Below, in pieces: positions 20,092 to 28,800 of a DNA stretch of 64,000 bases. The stretch's first letter is position 1. Every line of letters begins with the position of its first letter. Source of the stretch: Verrucomicrobiaceae bacterium (GTDB lineage Bacteria; Verrucomicrobiota; Verrucomicrobiia; Verrucomicrobiales; Verrucomicrobiaceae). Under the pieces are notes generated by a model. That model ran no database searches and had not been told where the DNA came from. It was given only the letters and a program-made list of their open reading frames with translations. Made by a program: the position numbers and the translations under genes. The DNA is taken from contig JAIYDW010000107.1 in NCBI GenBank assembly GCA_027487315.1, forward strand, positions 49,371 to 113,370. Direction: 5' to 3'.

Positions 20092-21618
20092 CTATTTCGA
20101 ACCCACGATCGCATCCAGCTTCGCAATCAACTCCTGCGCCTTCTCAGAGTTCTGGGCGCTTACATCCTTCTCTTCACCCGGATCTACCGGCAGAAAATAC
20201 AGCGCGTGACCGACGCTAATGGAGCCACGTTCCTTCTTACTCACCTTGGCCTCGGACTTGCCCTTCATCTTCATCCTCACCAATTTCCAATCCCCGGCCC
20301 GCAGACCAAAGTTGCCGCTCACCCCGTTGTCTTGCTGAACCAAAAAATCGCGCCCCTTGGCCCCCGGCTTGCCCAGCAGCGCATCCGCCACATTCACACT
20401 GTCCGCACACGCTCCCTTCGGCAAAGACACCTGAGCCAGCGCGGCGAGGCTGGCGGGCAAATCAATGGTGCATACCACCTGATCCGAAACGCCTGCCGGG
20501 ATGGTCCCTGGCCACCGCGTGATGAACGGCGTCCGTGTGCCCCCTTCATACACACTGTATTTGCCGCCACTGAAAGGCCCGGCGGGTTCATGTTCGCCCA
20601 ACTTCTCAACCGCCCCATCCTGGTAGCCATCATCCAGCACAGGCCCATTGTCAGAGCACAGCACGAACAAGGTGTTCTCAGTCAGACCCAGACGCGCCAC
20701 CGTCTTCATCAACTCCCCAACACACCAGTCAAACTGCACAATTGAATCCCCGCGAAACCCCATTTTCGTCGCCCCTTGAAACCGCTCATGGGGAATGCGC
20801 GGCACGTGAATGTCATGCGCCGCAAAAAACAAAAAGAACGGCTGCTTCTGGTGCTCTTCAATCCAGGCGTTCGACTGCTTCACCCAAGCATCCGCCAGAT
20901 CCTCATCACGAAAGCGCGCCGCCTTGCCGCCCGTGTAAAATCCAATGCGGCTGATCCCATTGTGAATTGTGCCGTTGTGCCCGTGACTCCAGTTCATCTT
21001 GAGCGTCTCACGATGCGACAGGCCCGTGATATGATCCTCAGCAGGCAGCTTGCTTCCCACCCAGAGCGGATCTTTCGAATCCAGGTTTAAGACGCGATGG
21101 TCTTGTACAAAAACCTGCGGCACTCGGTCATTGGTCGTCGGCAGCAAAAAGCAGTGATTGAACCCAATCTCCAACGGCCCCGGCTTCAACTCGCCATTCC
21201 AGTCCGGCTCCGGATCACCCAACCCCAAGTGCCACTTGCCGATGACCGCCGTCTGATAACCTCCCGATTGCAACAGCGATGCCACCGTCGGCGTGCCCGG
21301 TTGAATGATCGCTGGCGCTGCGGGGGGGGCGATGCCCGTTCCCTTTTGCCGAAACGCATACATCCCTGTGAGCAGGGAAAAACGCGTCGGCGTGCAGGTG
21401 GAGGCCGAGCAGTAACCGCTGGTGAAACGTTGACCCTCAGACGCCAGTTGGTCAATGTTCGGCGTCTTGACCGCCGTCGCCCCGTAACAACCGACATCAC
21501 CATACCCCAAATCGTCCGCCATGATGACGATCACATTCGGCTTCGCCCAGCAGGGCCCCGCTGAGACCAGGCACAAAGCAGCAACAACACAAACGAACCG
21601 ATGGGTGTACACGAGCAT
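20092..21618 (-). CDS. Secreted sulfatase (formylglycine type I)
   Basis: 508 residues with signal peptide (FVCVVAALCLVSAGPCWA). Metal ligands lie in VIVIMADDLGYGDVGCYG, and the formylglycine signature is CTPTR (C75). The stretches KWHLGLGDPEPDWNGELKPGP and LCSDNGP continue the active site. It resembles arylsulfatase A/cerebroside-sulfatase-like members from polysaccharide-degrading bacteria; substrate unknown. The ATG at 21618 is chosen over 21630, four codons upstream, to place the signal peptide at the N-terminus. It lies 63 bp downstream of bioB on the same strand and may be co-transcribed with it, though a functional link is not obvious. Confidence 0.9.
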   Translation of the reverse strand: MLVYTHRFVCVVAALCLVSAGPCWAKPNVIVIMADDLGYGDVGCYGATAVKTPNIDQLASEGQRFTSGYCSASTCTPTRFSLLTGMYAFRQKGTGIAPPAAPAIIQPGTPTVASLLQSGGYQTAVIGKWHLGLGDPEPDWNGELKPGPLEIGFNHCFLLPTTNDRVPQVFVQDHRVLNLDSKDPLWVGSKLPAEDHITGLSHRETLKMNWSHGHNGTIHNGISRIGFYTGGKAARFRDEDLADAWVKQSNAWIEEHQKQPFFLFFAAHDIHVPRIPHERFQGATKMGFRGDSIVQFDWCVGELMKTVARLGLTENTLFVLCSDNGPVLDDGYQDGAVEKLGEHEPAGPFSGGKYSVYEGGTRTPFITRWPGTIPAGVSDQVVCTIDLPASLAALAQVSLPKGACADSVNVADALLGKPGAKGRDFLVQQDNGVSGNFGLRAGDWKLVRMKMKGKSEAKVSKKERGSISVGHALYFLPVDPGEEKDVSAQNSEKAQELIAKLDAIVGSK

Positions 21619-21681
21619 GCGCTCACCCAAAGGCCTCTCGGCAGCCTTCGCAACTGGATAGACAGCGAGCGTCCAGCCTCT

Positions 21682-22725
21682 TTACTCCCCGCAACCGCAC
21701 GCGTGCACCGCTTCTTCAGCCACCAAACAGCCGTCCGCCGTCGGAACCATCGGCTTCGAAAAATCCGGCTCGGGAATGTCCATCGACGGATTTGGCGCCT
21801 GCGCTGTCATTCCCAACTCCTTCAGCAACTCCTGATCTTCGTTCACGCGCGGATTCGCCGCCGTCAGCAGTTTGTCCCCATAGAAAATCGAATTCGCCCC
21901 GGCAAAAAACGCCAACGCCTGCGCTTCCTTGTTCATCTGGGTGCGGCCCGCACTCAGCCGCACCTTCGCCTTTGGAATCGCAATCCGGGTGATCGCAATC
22001 ATCCGAATGAACTCAAAACTGTCCACCCGCCCGTTCTCCTCCATCGGCGTCCCCTTGATCGCCATCAGCGCATTGATCGGAACGCTCTCAGGCTGCGGAT
22101 TGAAATTTGCCAGCACCTCCAGCATCCGAAGCCGATCCGTCACACCCTCACCCAACCCCAGAATGCCCCCGGCACACACCGCCATGCCGGCGTCTTGCGC
22201 GTGGCGAATGGTCCGCAGCCGGTCCTCGAACGTGTGCGTGCTCACCACGTTCGGATAATGCTCAGGCGATGTGTCGATGTTGTGGTTGTAGGCCGTCACT
22301 CCAGCCTCCTTCAGCTGCTTCGCTTCCTCCTCACCCAACTCACCCAGCGTCACACACACCTCCATGCCCAGCGTGGAAACGTTGCGCACAATGTCGAGCA
22401 CCTGGTCAAACTTCTGCGTTCCCATCCGCACGCCCTTCCAGGCTGCGCCCATGCAAAACCGCGTCGACCCGCTTGCCCGCGCCGCCTTCGCCCGCTCCAT
22501 CACCATCGCCGTGTCCATGAGCTTCTCAGACTGCACCCCCGTGCTGTAGCGCGCACTCTGCGCACAGTAGCCACAGTCCTCACTGCACCCGCCCGTCTTG
22601 ATGGAAAGCAGCGTGCACAACTGCACCTCATTCTCTGGCCAGTGCTCCTCATGCACCGCACGGGCGTTTTGAAGCAACTCAAAGAAAGGCAATTGATACA
22701 GGCGTTGAAGCTCGGCGTAAGTCAT
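21682..22725 (-). CDS. bioB: Biotin synthase
   Basis: 347 residues, the normal BioB length. The radical-SAM cluster motif is CSEDCGYC (CxxxCxxC) in the context IKTGGCSEDCGYCAQSARY. Further conserved parts are GAAWKGV, YNHNIDTSPEHYPNV and INALMAIKGTP. It inserts sulphur into dethiobiotin to make biotin, using SAM and a sacrificial [2Fe-2S] cluster. The frame stays open 41 codons upstream, but conserved sequence begins at TYAELQRLYQLP right after the ATG at 22725. No other bio genes are in the window. Confidence 0.95.
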   Translation of the reverse strand: MTYAELQRLYQLPFFELLQNARAVHEEHWPENEVQLCTLLSIKTGGCSEDCGYCAQSARYSTGVQSEKLMDTAMVMERAKAARASGSTRFCMGAAWKGVRMGTQKFDQVLDIVRNVSTLGMEVCVTLGELGEEEAKQLKEAGVTAYNHNIDTSPEHYPNVVSTHTFEDRLRTIRHAQDAGMAVCAGGILGLGEGVTDRLRMLEVLANFNPQPESVPINALMAIKGTPMEENGRVDSFEFIRMIAITRIAIPKAKVRLSAGRTQMNKEAQALAFFAGANSIFYGDKLLTAANPRVNEDQELLKELGMTAQAPNPSMDIPEPDFSKPMVPTADGCLVAEEAVHACGCGE

Positions 22726-22964
22726 GGCAAAAAGGATTCGTAACCCCGCACGATGCAACGAACCCGCTCCCGGTTCAACCGCCATTCTGCCTGCGTCTGT
22801 TGTGCCCGAATGCCGGCTAGCGAGGCCCAAATGACGTTTTTTCGGCAATCTTCAACGGCCGATGCTACGGAAACGTCTTGGCACCCCGGACCGAAGAGCT
22901 ATCGTCTCGTGAATCCATTTCACCGCTTCAAAGCACCGCGCCCGATCAAGCTCTTCCTGATCCA

Positions 22965-24062
22965 ATGCCAAAACTTTTGCGACCTGCACTTCTCATCCTA
23001 ATCGCCGGGGTGATCTTTGCTGTCGGCTTCTGGGTCGGCGACCAGCGAGCCCAGCCAGAAGTCTCAGCACCCCCAACGCATCTGGCGACAACAACGCAGG
23101 AGCAGTTGGCGGAGCGTCAGGCCTTGATGACGAAACGCCGCCTCAACATCGCCAGCATTGCCTCGCTCTTCCAAGTGGAGGAAACAATCGCTGACGAATT
23201 GTTGAAGGAGTATGAAACCGTCCGGGAGCAGTATCGTCTTCTCATCAGGGATGGCGTCCCGGAGAACGATCCGCAGGACGTCACCGCCTACTACGTCCGC
23301 AGCCTGGGAACGGGTGCGGAGGCCAACCCGATTCTCAAAGAATGGCTGGCGGGCCGACCTGGTACCTTCATCGGTGAGAGCGTGTGGGGAGACTCCGCCA
23401 CCCGCCGCCGTGACAAGGGCCCCCTACCGGACTTTTTGCTGGCAGGCAAATACGGTAACTCAGGCACCGGCTTCTTTGTTTCGCCCGACGGATGGCTGGT
23501 CACCAACGCGCATGTGATTGGCCATCGCCGGCAAGTTGATATCCGTGGCGCAAGTGGCATCATTCTCACGGCACAGGTGGTCAAGGTGGACGCGGAGGCA
23601 GACCTCGCCCTCTTGAAATCAGACTCTCCTCCCCGCGGGTATTTGGAAATTCGCAGGGAGGAATTGCCGCTCGGAACGCGTGTTTTCACGATTGGCTTCC
23701 CGAACATCGACACCCAGGGCGTTCAAGCCAAGTTCACCGAGGGCAGCATCAGCAGTCTGGCGGGCTGGCGTGATGATCCCAACGACTACCAGATCTCCGT
23801 GCCGCTTCAGCAGGGCAATTCCGGCGGCGCTTTGATTGACACCAATACCGGGCAGCTTGCAGGTGTGGTGACCTCCAGTCTCGCCCCAAGCCGGGCCGAC
23901 AATGTCGGTTACGCCATCAAAGCCAGCGTTCTGGCAAACCTCATACGCTCCACTCCCGAGTGCGCCAGCATCGCCATGCCGAACTACGCCGCCTCAGGCA
24001 AGGATCGTGAGGAAAACATCGACCGCGCAAGTAAAGCCGCCGTGATGGTGCTCGTGAAGTGA
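22965..24062 (+). CDS. Membrane-anchored trypsin-like (HtrA-type) serine protease
   Basis: 365 residues. An N-terminal membrane segment (about 5-24) precedes a helical region and a chymotrypsin-fold domain with a complete triad: H183 in VTNAHVIG, D213 in DLALLK and S286 in QQGNSGGAL. It resembles S1C/HtrA proteases but ends shortly after the catalytic domain without a PDZ domain. It should act in the periplasm or at the outer face of the inner membrane. The start at 22965 puts the membrane segment at the N-terminus; the frame upstream (to 22878) is not protein-like. The next gene follows after 53 bp. Confidence 0.85.
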   Translation: MPKLLRPALLILIAGVIFAVGFWVGDQRAQPEVSAPPTHLATTTQEQLAERQALMTKRRLNIASIASLFQVEETIADELLKEYETVREQYRLLIRDGVPENDPQDVTAYYVRSLGTGAEANPILKEWLAGRPGTFIGESVWGDSATRRRDKGPLPDFLLAGKYGNSGTGFFVSPDGWLVTNAHVIGHRRQVDIRGASGIILTAQVVKVDAEADLALLKSDSPPRGYLEIRREELPLGTRVFTIGFPNIDTQGVQAKFTEGSISSLAGWRDDPNDYQISVPLQQGNSGGALIDTNTGQLAGVVTSSLAPSRADNVGYAIKASVLANLIRSTPECASIAMPNYAASGKDREENIDRASKAAVMVLVK

Positions 24063-24115
24063 TCGACCCGCTTGACCCACCGCCCCACTCACCATTACAC
24101 TCAGTCCTCCATCTC

Positions 24116-24538
24116 ATGAAAACACCCCTCCTCACTGCCGCCCTCATCACCCTCGTCACCGCCTTGCCAGCCACTGCTCAGGACGCTGGAGCCGTTGACT
24201 TCGCCAAGCAAATCTTCCCCATCCTCGAGGCCAAATGCCTCAAGTGCCATCAAAAGGAGCGCACCGAGGACGGCAAACTCATCAAACCCAAACACGGCCT
24301 CCGCCTCGACAACGCCGAAGGCATCATGAAAGGCGGCAAAGAGTACCCCAACGAAAACGTCGTCGCCGGCAAACCCGACGCCAGCTGGCTCCTGAAGACC
24401 ATGTCACTCCCGGTCGATGACGACCTCGCAATGCCCCCCGAAGGCAAAGCCGACCCCGTCACCGATGCCGAAAAAGCCCTCATCAAAGCCTGGATCGAGC
24501 AAGGCGCCAAGTTTGGCGATTGGAAAGGCGTCGAGTAA
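24116..24538 (+). CDS. Periplasmic cytochrome c-type protein (PSCyt1-like)
   Basis: 140 residues: signal peptide (LLTAALITLVTALPATA, cleavage about 21), then a single haem-binding motif CLKCH (C41, C44, H45) and a likely axial methionine in LAMPPEG. The pattern, with FPILEAKCLKCH near the N-terminus and an MPPEG element, is that of the small cytochrome domains common in Planctomycetes and Verrucomicrobia, often fused to PSD1 dehydrogenases; here it is free-standing. Likely role: electron carrier for a periplasmic oxidation. Partner unknown. Confidence 0.85.
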   Translation: MKTPLLTAALITLVTALPATAQDAGAVDFAKQIFPILEAKCLKCHQKERTEDGKLIKPKHGLRLDNAEGIMKGGKEYPNENVVAGKPDASWLLKTMSLPVDDDLAMPPEGKADPVTDAEKALIKAWIEQGAKFGDWKGVE

Positions 24539-24561
24539 CGCCTCCCCGCGGGAACGATTCC

Positions 24562-24597
24562 AAACGGTGGGCGGAACCATTCCTCCCACCGTTTTTT
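24562..24597 (+). terminator. Rho-independent terminator
   Basis: AAACGGTGGG and CCCACCGTTTTTT form a 10-bp stem around a 13-base loop and end in a T run, just after the cytochrome gene. It separates that gene from the WXG100/FtsK locus. Confidence 0.85.
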
Positions 24598-24705
24598 GTG
24601 ACCTCGCCGCGGCCGGTGGCATCTTCCGCGCAACTTGTGCAAGCAATTCCTGTTCATGCTCCGTCCCTGCTGCTATAAGTAACCTCCCACGAACCCCCTC
24701 TCATT

Positions 24706-24978
24706 ATGGCACAAGCAATCATGGACCCCGAGGAAGTGCGCCGGTTCGCCAAAGAACTGAAACGCTTCAATGACGACATCCAAGCCCGCGCCCAGGCGCT
24801 GCACACCCGTTTCGCGAATCTCTCCTCCACCTGGCAGGACCAGGAACACGAGAAATTCTCCGAGGAATTCATCACCACCATGAAGGCCCTCAAAAAATTC
24901 ACCGAAATCTCCGAGCGCCACACCCCCTTCCTCCTGCGCAAAGCCCAGCGCATCGACGAATACCTCAACCAGCGCTGA
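24706..24978 (+). CDS. WXG100-like small helical protein
   Basis: 90 residues, no signal peptide, almost entirely helical with a central turn: helix about 8-38, then SSTWQDQEHEKFSEEF (W43, D45), then a second helix to the end. Length, hairpin shape and the W-x-D/G turn match the WXG100 (ESAT-6-like) superfamily; in many members outside Actinobacteria and Firmicutes the glycine is replaced, as here. Family members are substrates or structural parts of type VII secretion. It is the first gene of a run with a coiled-coil protein, a second WXG-like protein and an FtsK/SpoIIIE ATPase, which supports the call. An alternative start is the ATG at 24721. Confidence 0.75.
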   Translation: MAQAIMDPEEVRRFAKELKRFNDDIQARAQALHTRFANLSSTWQDQEHEKFSEEFITTMKALKKFTEISERHTPFLLRKAQRIDEYLNQR

Positions 24979-25011
24979 TCCAACGCCGCCAGCCTCCGCC
25001 ACCTCACCCCC

Positions 25012-25515
25012 ATGCAAGAAGCCCGCGTCCGCTCCCTCGACGCCCTTAACACCTGGCGCTCCAGCCTCATCGTCTTCCAGACCAAGGCCCGCCGTGGCGT
25101 GTCCCAGGTCACGGATGAGGTCAAACGCCTGCGCCAATGGCTCGAACTCGAGCAGCGCAATCACTGGGAGTCAGAAATCAAAAAACGCTCCCGCAAGGTC
25201 GATCAAACTTACCAGGAACTCCTCAGCGCCAAAAACTCCACCATGCGCGGCACCGTCATGGTCCAGGAGCAGGCCCTCCGCAAAGCCAAGGCCGCCCTCC
25301 AGGAAGCCGAAGAAAAACTCCGCCGCACCAAACGCTGGTGCCAGGACTACGACCGCGTCGTCCAGCCCCTGCTCAAGAAACTCGAAAACCTCCACTACTA
25401 CCTCGAGCACGACCTCCCCAAAGCCGTCCACCTCATGGAGCAACTCTCCCGCGCCCTCGAAGGCTACGCCCAAGTCACCCTCGACACCAGCTCCCCACCC
25501 ACGCCTAATCTTTGA
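25012..25515 (+). CDS. Coiled-coil protein of the WXG/FtsK locus
   Basis: 167 residues, no signal peptide, predicted to be almost all helix with long heptad-like stretches (about 30-75 and 78-155, rich in K, E, Q and L) and a short disordered Pro/Thr end. I recognise no named family. It lies 33 bp after the WXG100-like gene and 67 bp before a second one. Possible roles are a substrate chaperone, an LXG-like partner or a structural component; nothing in the sequence distinguishes these. Confidence 0.7.
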   Translation: MQEARVRSLDALNTWRSSLIVFQTKARRGVSQVTDEVKRLRQWLELEQRNHWESEIKKRSRKVDQTYQELLSAKNSTMRGTVMVQEQALRKAKAALQEAEEKLRRTKRWCQDYDRVVQPLLKKLENLHYYLEHDLPKAVHLMEQLSRALEGYAQVTLDTSSPPTPNL

Positions 25516-25582
25516 AATCCGAAGTCTGGAAAACTCACTGCTCACTCGATTACTGATTCCTGTTTACTTCAGCTCACCCCCC

Positions 25583-25804
25583 ATGTCCCACCGCGTCAGC
25601 TCCTCCCCCATCGACGAATCCATCAAAGAACTGATGGCCGCCTGGAGCCATACCCGCGACTCTTGGCGCGATCACCAAGCCCTCGCCTTCGAAAAAGATT
25701 TCCTCGAAAAACTCCCCGCCATCGCCAATCAAGCCCGCAGTGCCATTGATGAACTCGACGCCGTCATGCGCAAGATTCGTCAAGACTGCGACCCCCAAAC
25801 CTGA
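25583..25804 (+). CDS. Second WXG-like small protein
   Basis: 73 residues. A turn motif DSWRDHQALAFEKDFLEKL (W28, D30) aligns with TWQDQEHEKFSEEF of the 24706 gene: both have W-x-D followed by F six to seven residues later and a hydrophobic pair after that. Helices flank it on both sides. It is shorter than classical WXG100 proteins, mainly in the first helix. It lies only 15 bp upstream of the FtsK/SpoIIIE gene, so the two are almost certainly co-transcribed. I infer that the two small proteins could pair as a heterodimer, as EsxA/EsxB do. Confidence 0.65.
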   Translation: MSHRVSSSPIDESIKELMAAWSHTRDSWRDHQALAFEKDFLEKLPAIANQARSAIDELDAVMRKIRQDCDPQT

Positions 25805-25819
25805 CCCCCTTTTCTCCCC

Positions 25820-28800
25820 TTGAGCGCACGCCAGACCCTCACCCACCTTCATCAGCTTCGTCAAAACGCCGCTGCCATCGCCGCCCAGGAGCAGGCCCTC
25901 GTCAAAGACCTCCGCACCCGGCGCTTCGCCGTCCAGCGTCGCAAGGAAGCCGCTCAGGAAACCCAGGAAGCCCAGCTCGCCGGCACCCGCCAGGAAATCG
26001 ACGCCGCCTATGGCGCCACCGCCGACACCTACCGCCACCGCTACGACGCCCGCCGCCAGCGCGTCGAACGCCTCACCAACACCGCCCGTCGCAACCTCCC
26101 CAAACGCGTCGAAGAAGAGCGCTCCCGCTACCTCGGTCAGCTCCAGTGGCGCCGTCGCAAAGCCGAAGCCCAGCACCAGAACGACTGGAGAAAAATTGAA
26201 ACCCGCCTCGCCCAATGGGAGGAAGGCCTCGTCGAAGCCACCCAGCGCCTCCGCCTCCAGGAAAAGCGCGCCCGCATCGCCCTCGCAAGTCACAGCAACC
26301 TCAAAGCCCTGCTCCCCAAGGGCGGTGCCCCCGCTCCCGTAGAGACCCCCGTCACCGAATCCCGCGACACCCTCCTCGCCACCCTGACCCGCCAGAGCGA
26401 AGACGCCGAAACCCACCTTCGCAGCTACCTCGGCCACAGCCTCGCCGGCCTGTTCCGCATGGCCCCTCTCTCGGCCTTCCTCATCATCGCCCTCGTCATC
26501 GGCGGCATCGTCATCGCTGCGGTCGGCCCCACTTCTCAGGGCTTCACCGTCGGCGCTGGCACCGCCATCGGTCTCGTCCTCCTCGCCCTTCTCCTGCACA
26601 AAGTCGGCGGCTCCCAGGCCCGACCCACCGCCCAAAACCTCGCCGACGCCCTCACCACCGCCCGCACCACCGAGTCCGCCATCCTCGGCAGCCTCGCCCA
26701 ACTGCGCGACAAAGAAAAAACCCGCCTCGACCAGCAGCTCGAAGCCGAACTCACCGCTGTCCAAACCGCCTGGGACAATGTCGATCAAGTCGCCGCCCAG
26801 TTCGAAACCAAAGCCCGCGCCAAGCTCGCCGAACAACCCCAGCGCGTCCTCGCCAAAATCGCCCGCGCCCTCGGTCACCGCCTCCAGGGCGTCGAAGCCG
26901 CCCGCGCCCAGAACCTCGCCGCCATCTCCCAGGAACTCGCCACCCGCTCCGGCGGCACCGGCCAGATCATCGAGACCGAACTCGCCCAGCTCGACGCCGA
27001 AGAATCCCAGCGCCTCAGCACCCTCTCCACCGCCTGGCAAACCGACGTCCTCCCCGTCTACCGCGACCTCGCCCAACTCCAAACCGACCCCAACCTCCAG
27101 CCCCATCCCTGGACCGCCGACAGCATCGCCGCCTGGAGCCCCACCCCCGCCTTTCCCGCCCAAGTCCGCCTCGGCCAGCTCCACCTCGACCTCGCCAACC
27201 CCACCGGCAGCCTCCCCCAGCACGACACCCTCGCCCTCCCCGCCGCCGATTCCCAACTCACCCTGCCACTCTCCCTCGGCTTCCCCGACTGCGGCAGCCT
27301 CTTCATCGAAACAGACGCCTCCTGCGACGAAAAAGTCGCCGCTGTCCTCAACCAGGCCATCCTCTCCATCCTCACCGCCAGCCCCGCCGGCAAAGCCGCC
27401 TTCACCTTCCTCGACCCCGTCGGCCTCGGCCAAAACTTCGCCGGCCTGATGCACCTTGCCGACTACGAAGAGCAGCTCATCAACCGCCGCATCTGGACCC
27501 AGCGCGACCAGATCGACGAACGCCTCGCCGAGCTCAACGAGCACATCGAAAAGGTCATCCAAATGTACCTCCGCAACGAGTACGAAACCATCACCGAATA
27601 CAACGAACACGCCGGCTCCGTCGCCGAAAAATACCACTTCGTCGTCATCGCCGACTTCCCCACCAACTTCACCGAGACCGCCGCCCAGCGCCTCCAGAGC
27701 ATCGCCCTCACCGGCGCCCGCTGTGGCGTCTTTGTGCTCATGCATTGGAACCGCCAGCAAAAAGCCCCCGACGGCTTCGTCCCCGCCGAACTCCGCCAGT
27801 CCGCCCTCAACCTCCGCCTCACCCCCCAGGGCTTCATCACCGACGAATCCCTCGCCAAAGCCGGCGCCACCGTGGTGATCGACACCCCGCCGAACGCCGA
27901 ACTCGAGCTCGCCCTCGTCCATCGCATCGGCAAAGCCAGCGTCGACTCCAATCGCGTCGAAGTCCCCTTCGAAACCATCGCCCCCGCCCCCGGCCATCTC
28001 TGGGAAGACAGCACCACCTTCGAACTCCGCGTCCCCATCGGCCGCACCGGCGCCACCAAACTGCAATACCTCGCCATCGGCAAAGGCACCCGCCAGCACG
28101 CCCTCTTCGCCGGCAAAACCGGCTCCGGAAAATCCACCCTCTTCCACGTCATCATCACCAACCTCGCCCTGCATTGCAGCCCCGACGAAGTCGAGTTCTA
28201 CCTCATCGACTTCAAAAAAGGCGTCGAGTTCAAGTGCTACGCCGAAATGGCCCTCCCCCACGCCCGCGTCATCGCCATCGAGTCAGATCGCGAGTTCGGC
28301 CTCTCCGTCTTGCAGCGCGTCGACGAGGAACTCCGCCGCCGGGGCGACCTCTTCCGCGCCCTCGGTGCCCAAGACATCGCCGGTTACAAAAAAGCCGGCG
28401 GTAAGGAGCCCATGCCTCGCTCCCTCCTCATCATCGACGAGTTCCAGGAGTTCTTTGTCGAAGACGACACCGTCTCCCAAAGCGCCTCCGTCCTGTTCGA
28501 CCGCATCGTCCGTCAGGGCCGCGCCTTCGGCATCCACGTCCTTCTCGGCTCCCAGACCCTCGGCGGCGCTTACACCCTCGCACGCGCCACCCTCGGCCAG
28601 ATGGTCATCCGCGTCGCCTTGCAGTGCAACGAAGCCGACGCCCATCTCATCATGGATGAGAACAACCCTGCCCCCCGTCTGCTCACCCGCCCCGGCGAAG
28701 GCATCTACAATGACGCCGCCGGTGCCGTCGAAGGCAACTCCCCTTTCCAGGTCGTCTGGATCGGCGACGAAGTCCGCGACCAATACCTCCACAAAATCCG

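Noticed and set aside
22965..24062. Serine protease as the mycosin (MycP) counterpart of the type VII-like locus
   Set aside because: It is a trypsin-fold, not a subtilisin-fold, protease and is separated from the WXG genes by a cytochrome gene and a terminator. No sequence evidence ties it to that locus.
25574..28261. 895-codon open frame on the minus strand
   Set aside because: It is exactly antisense to the FtsK/SpoIIIE gene and encodes a low-complexity Gly/Glu/Ala/Val product, as expected from the mirror of GC-rich third positions. The plus-strand product has clear Walker motifs.
26215..28404. 729-codon plus-strand frame inside the ATPase gene
   Set aside because: Another reading frame of the same DNA; the product is almost only Arg, Pro and His, which is typical of a GC-rich shadow.
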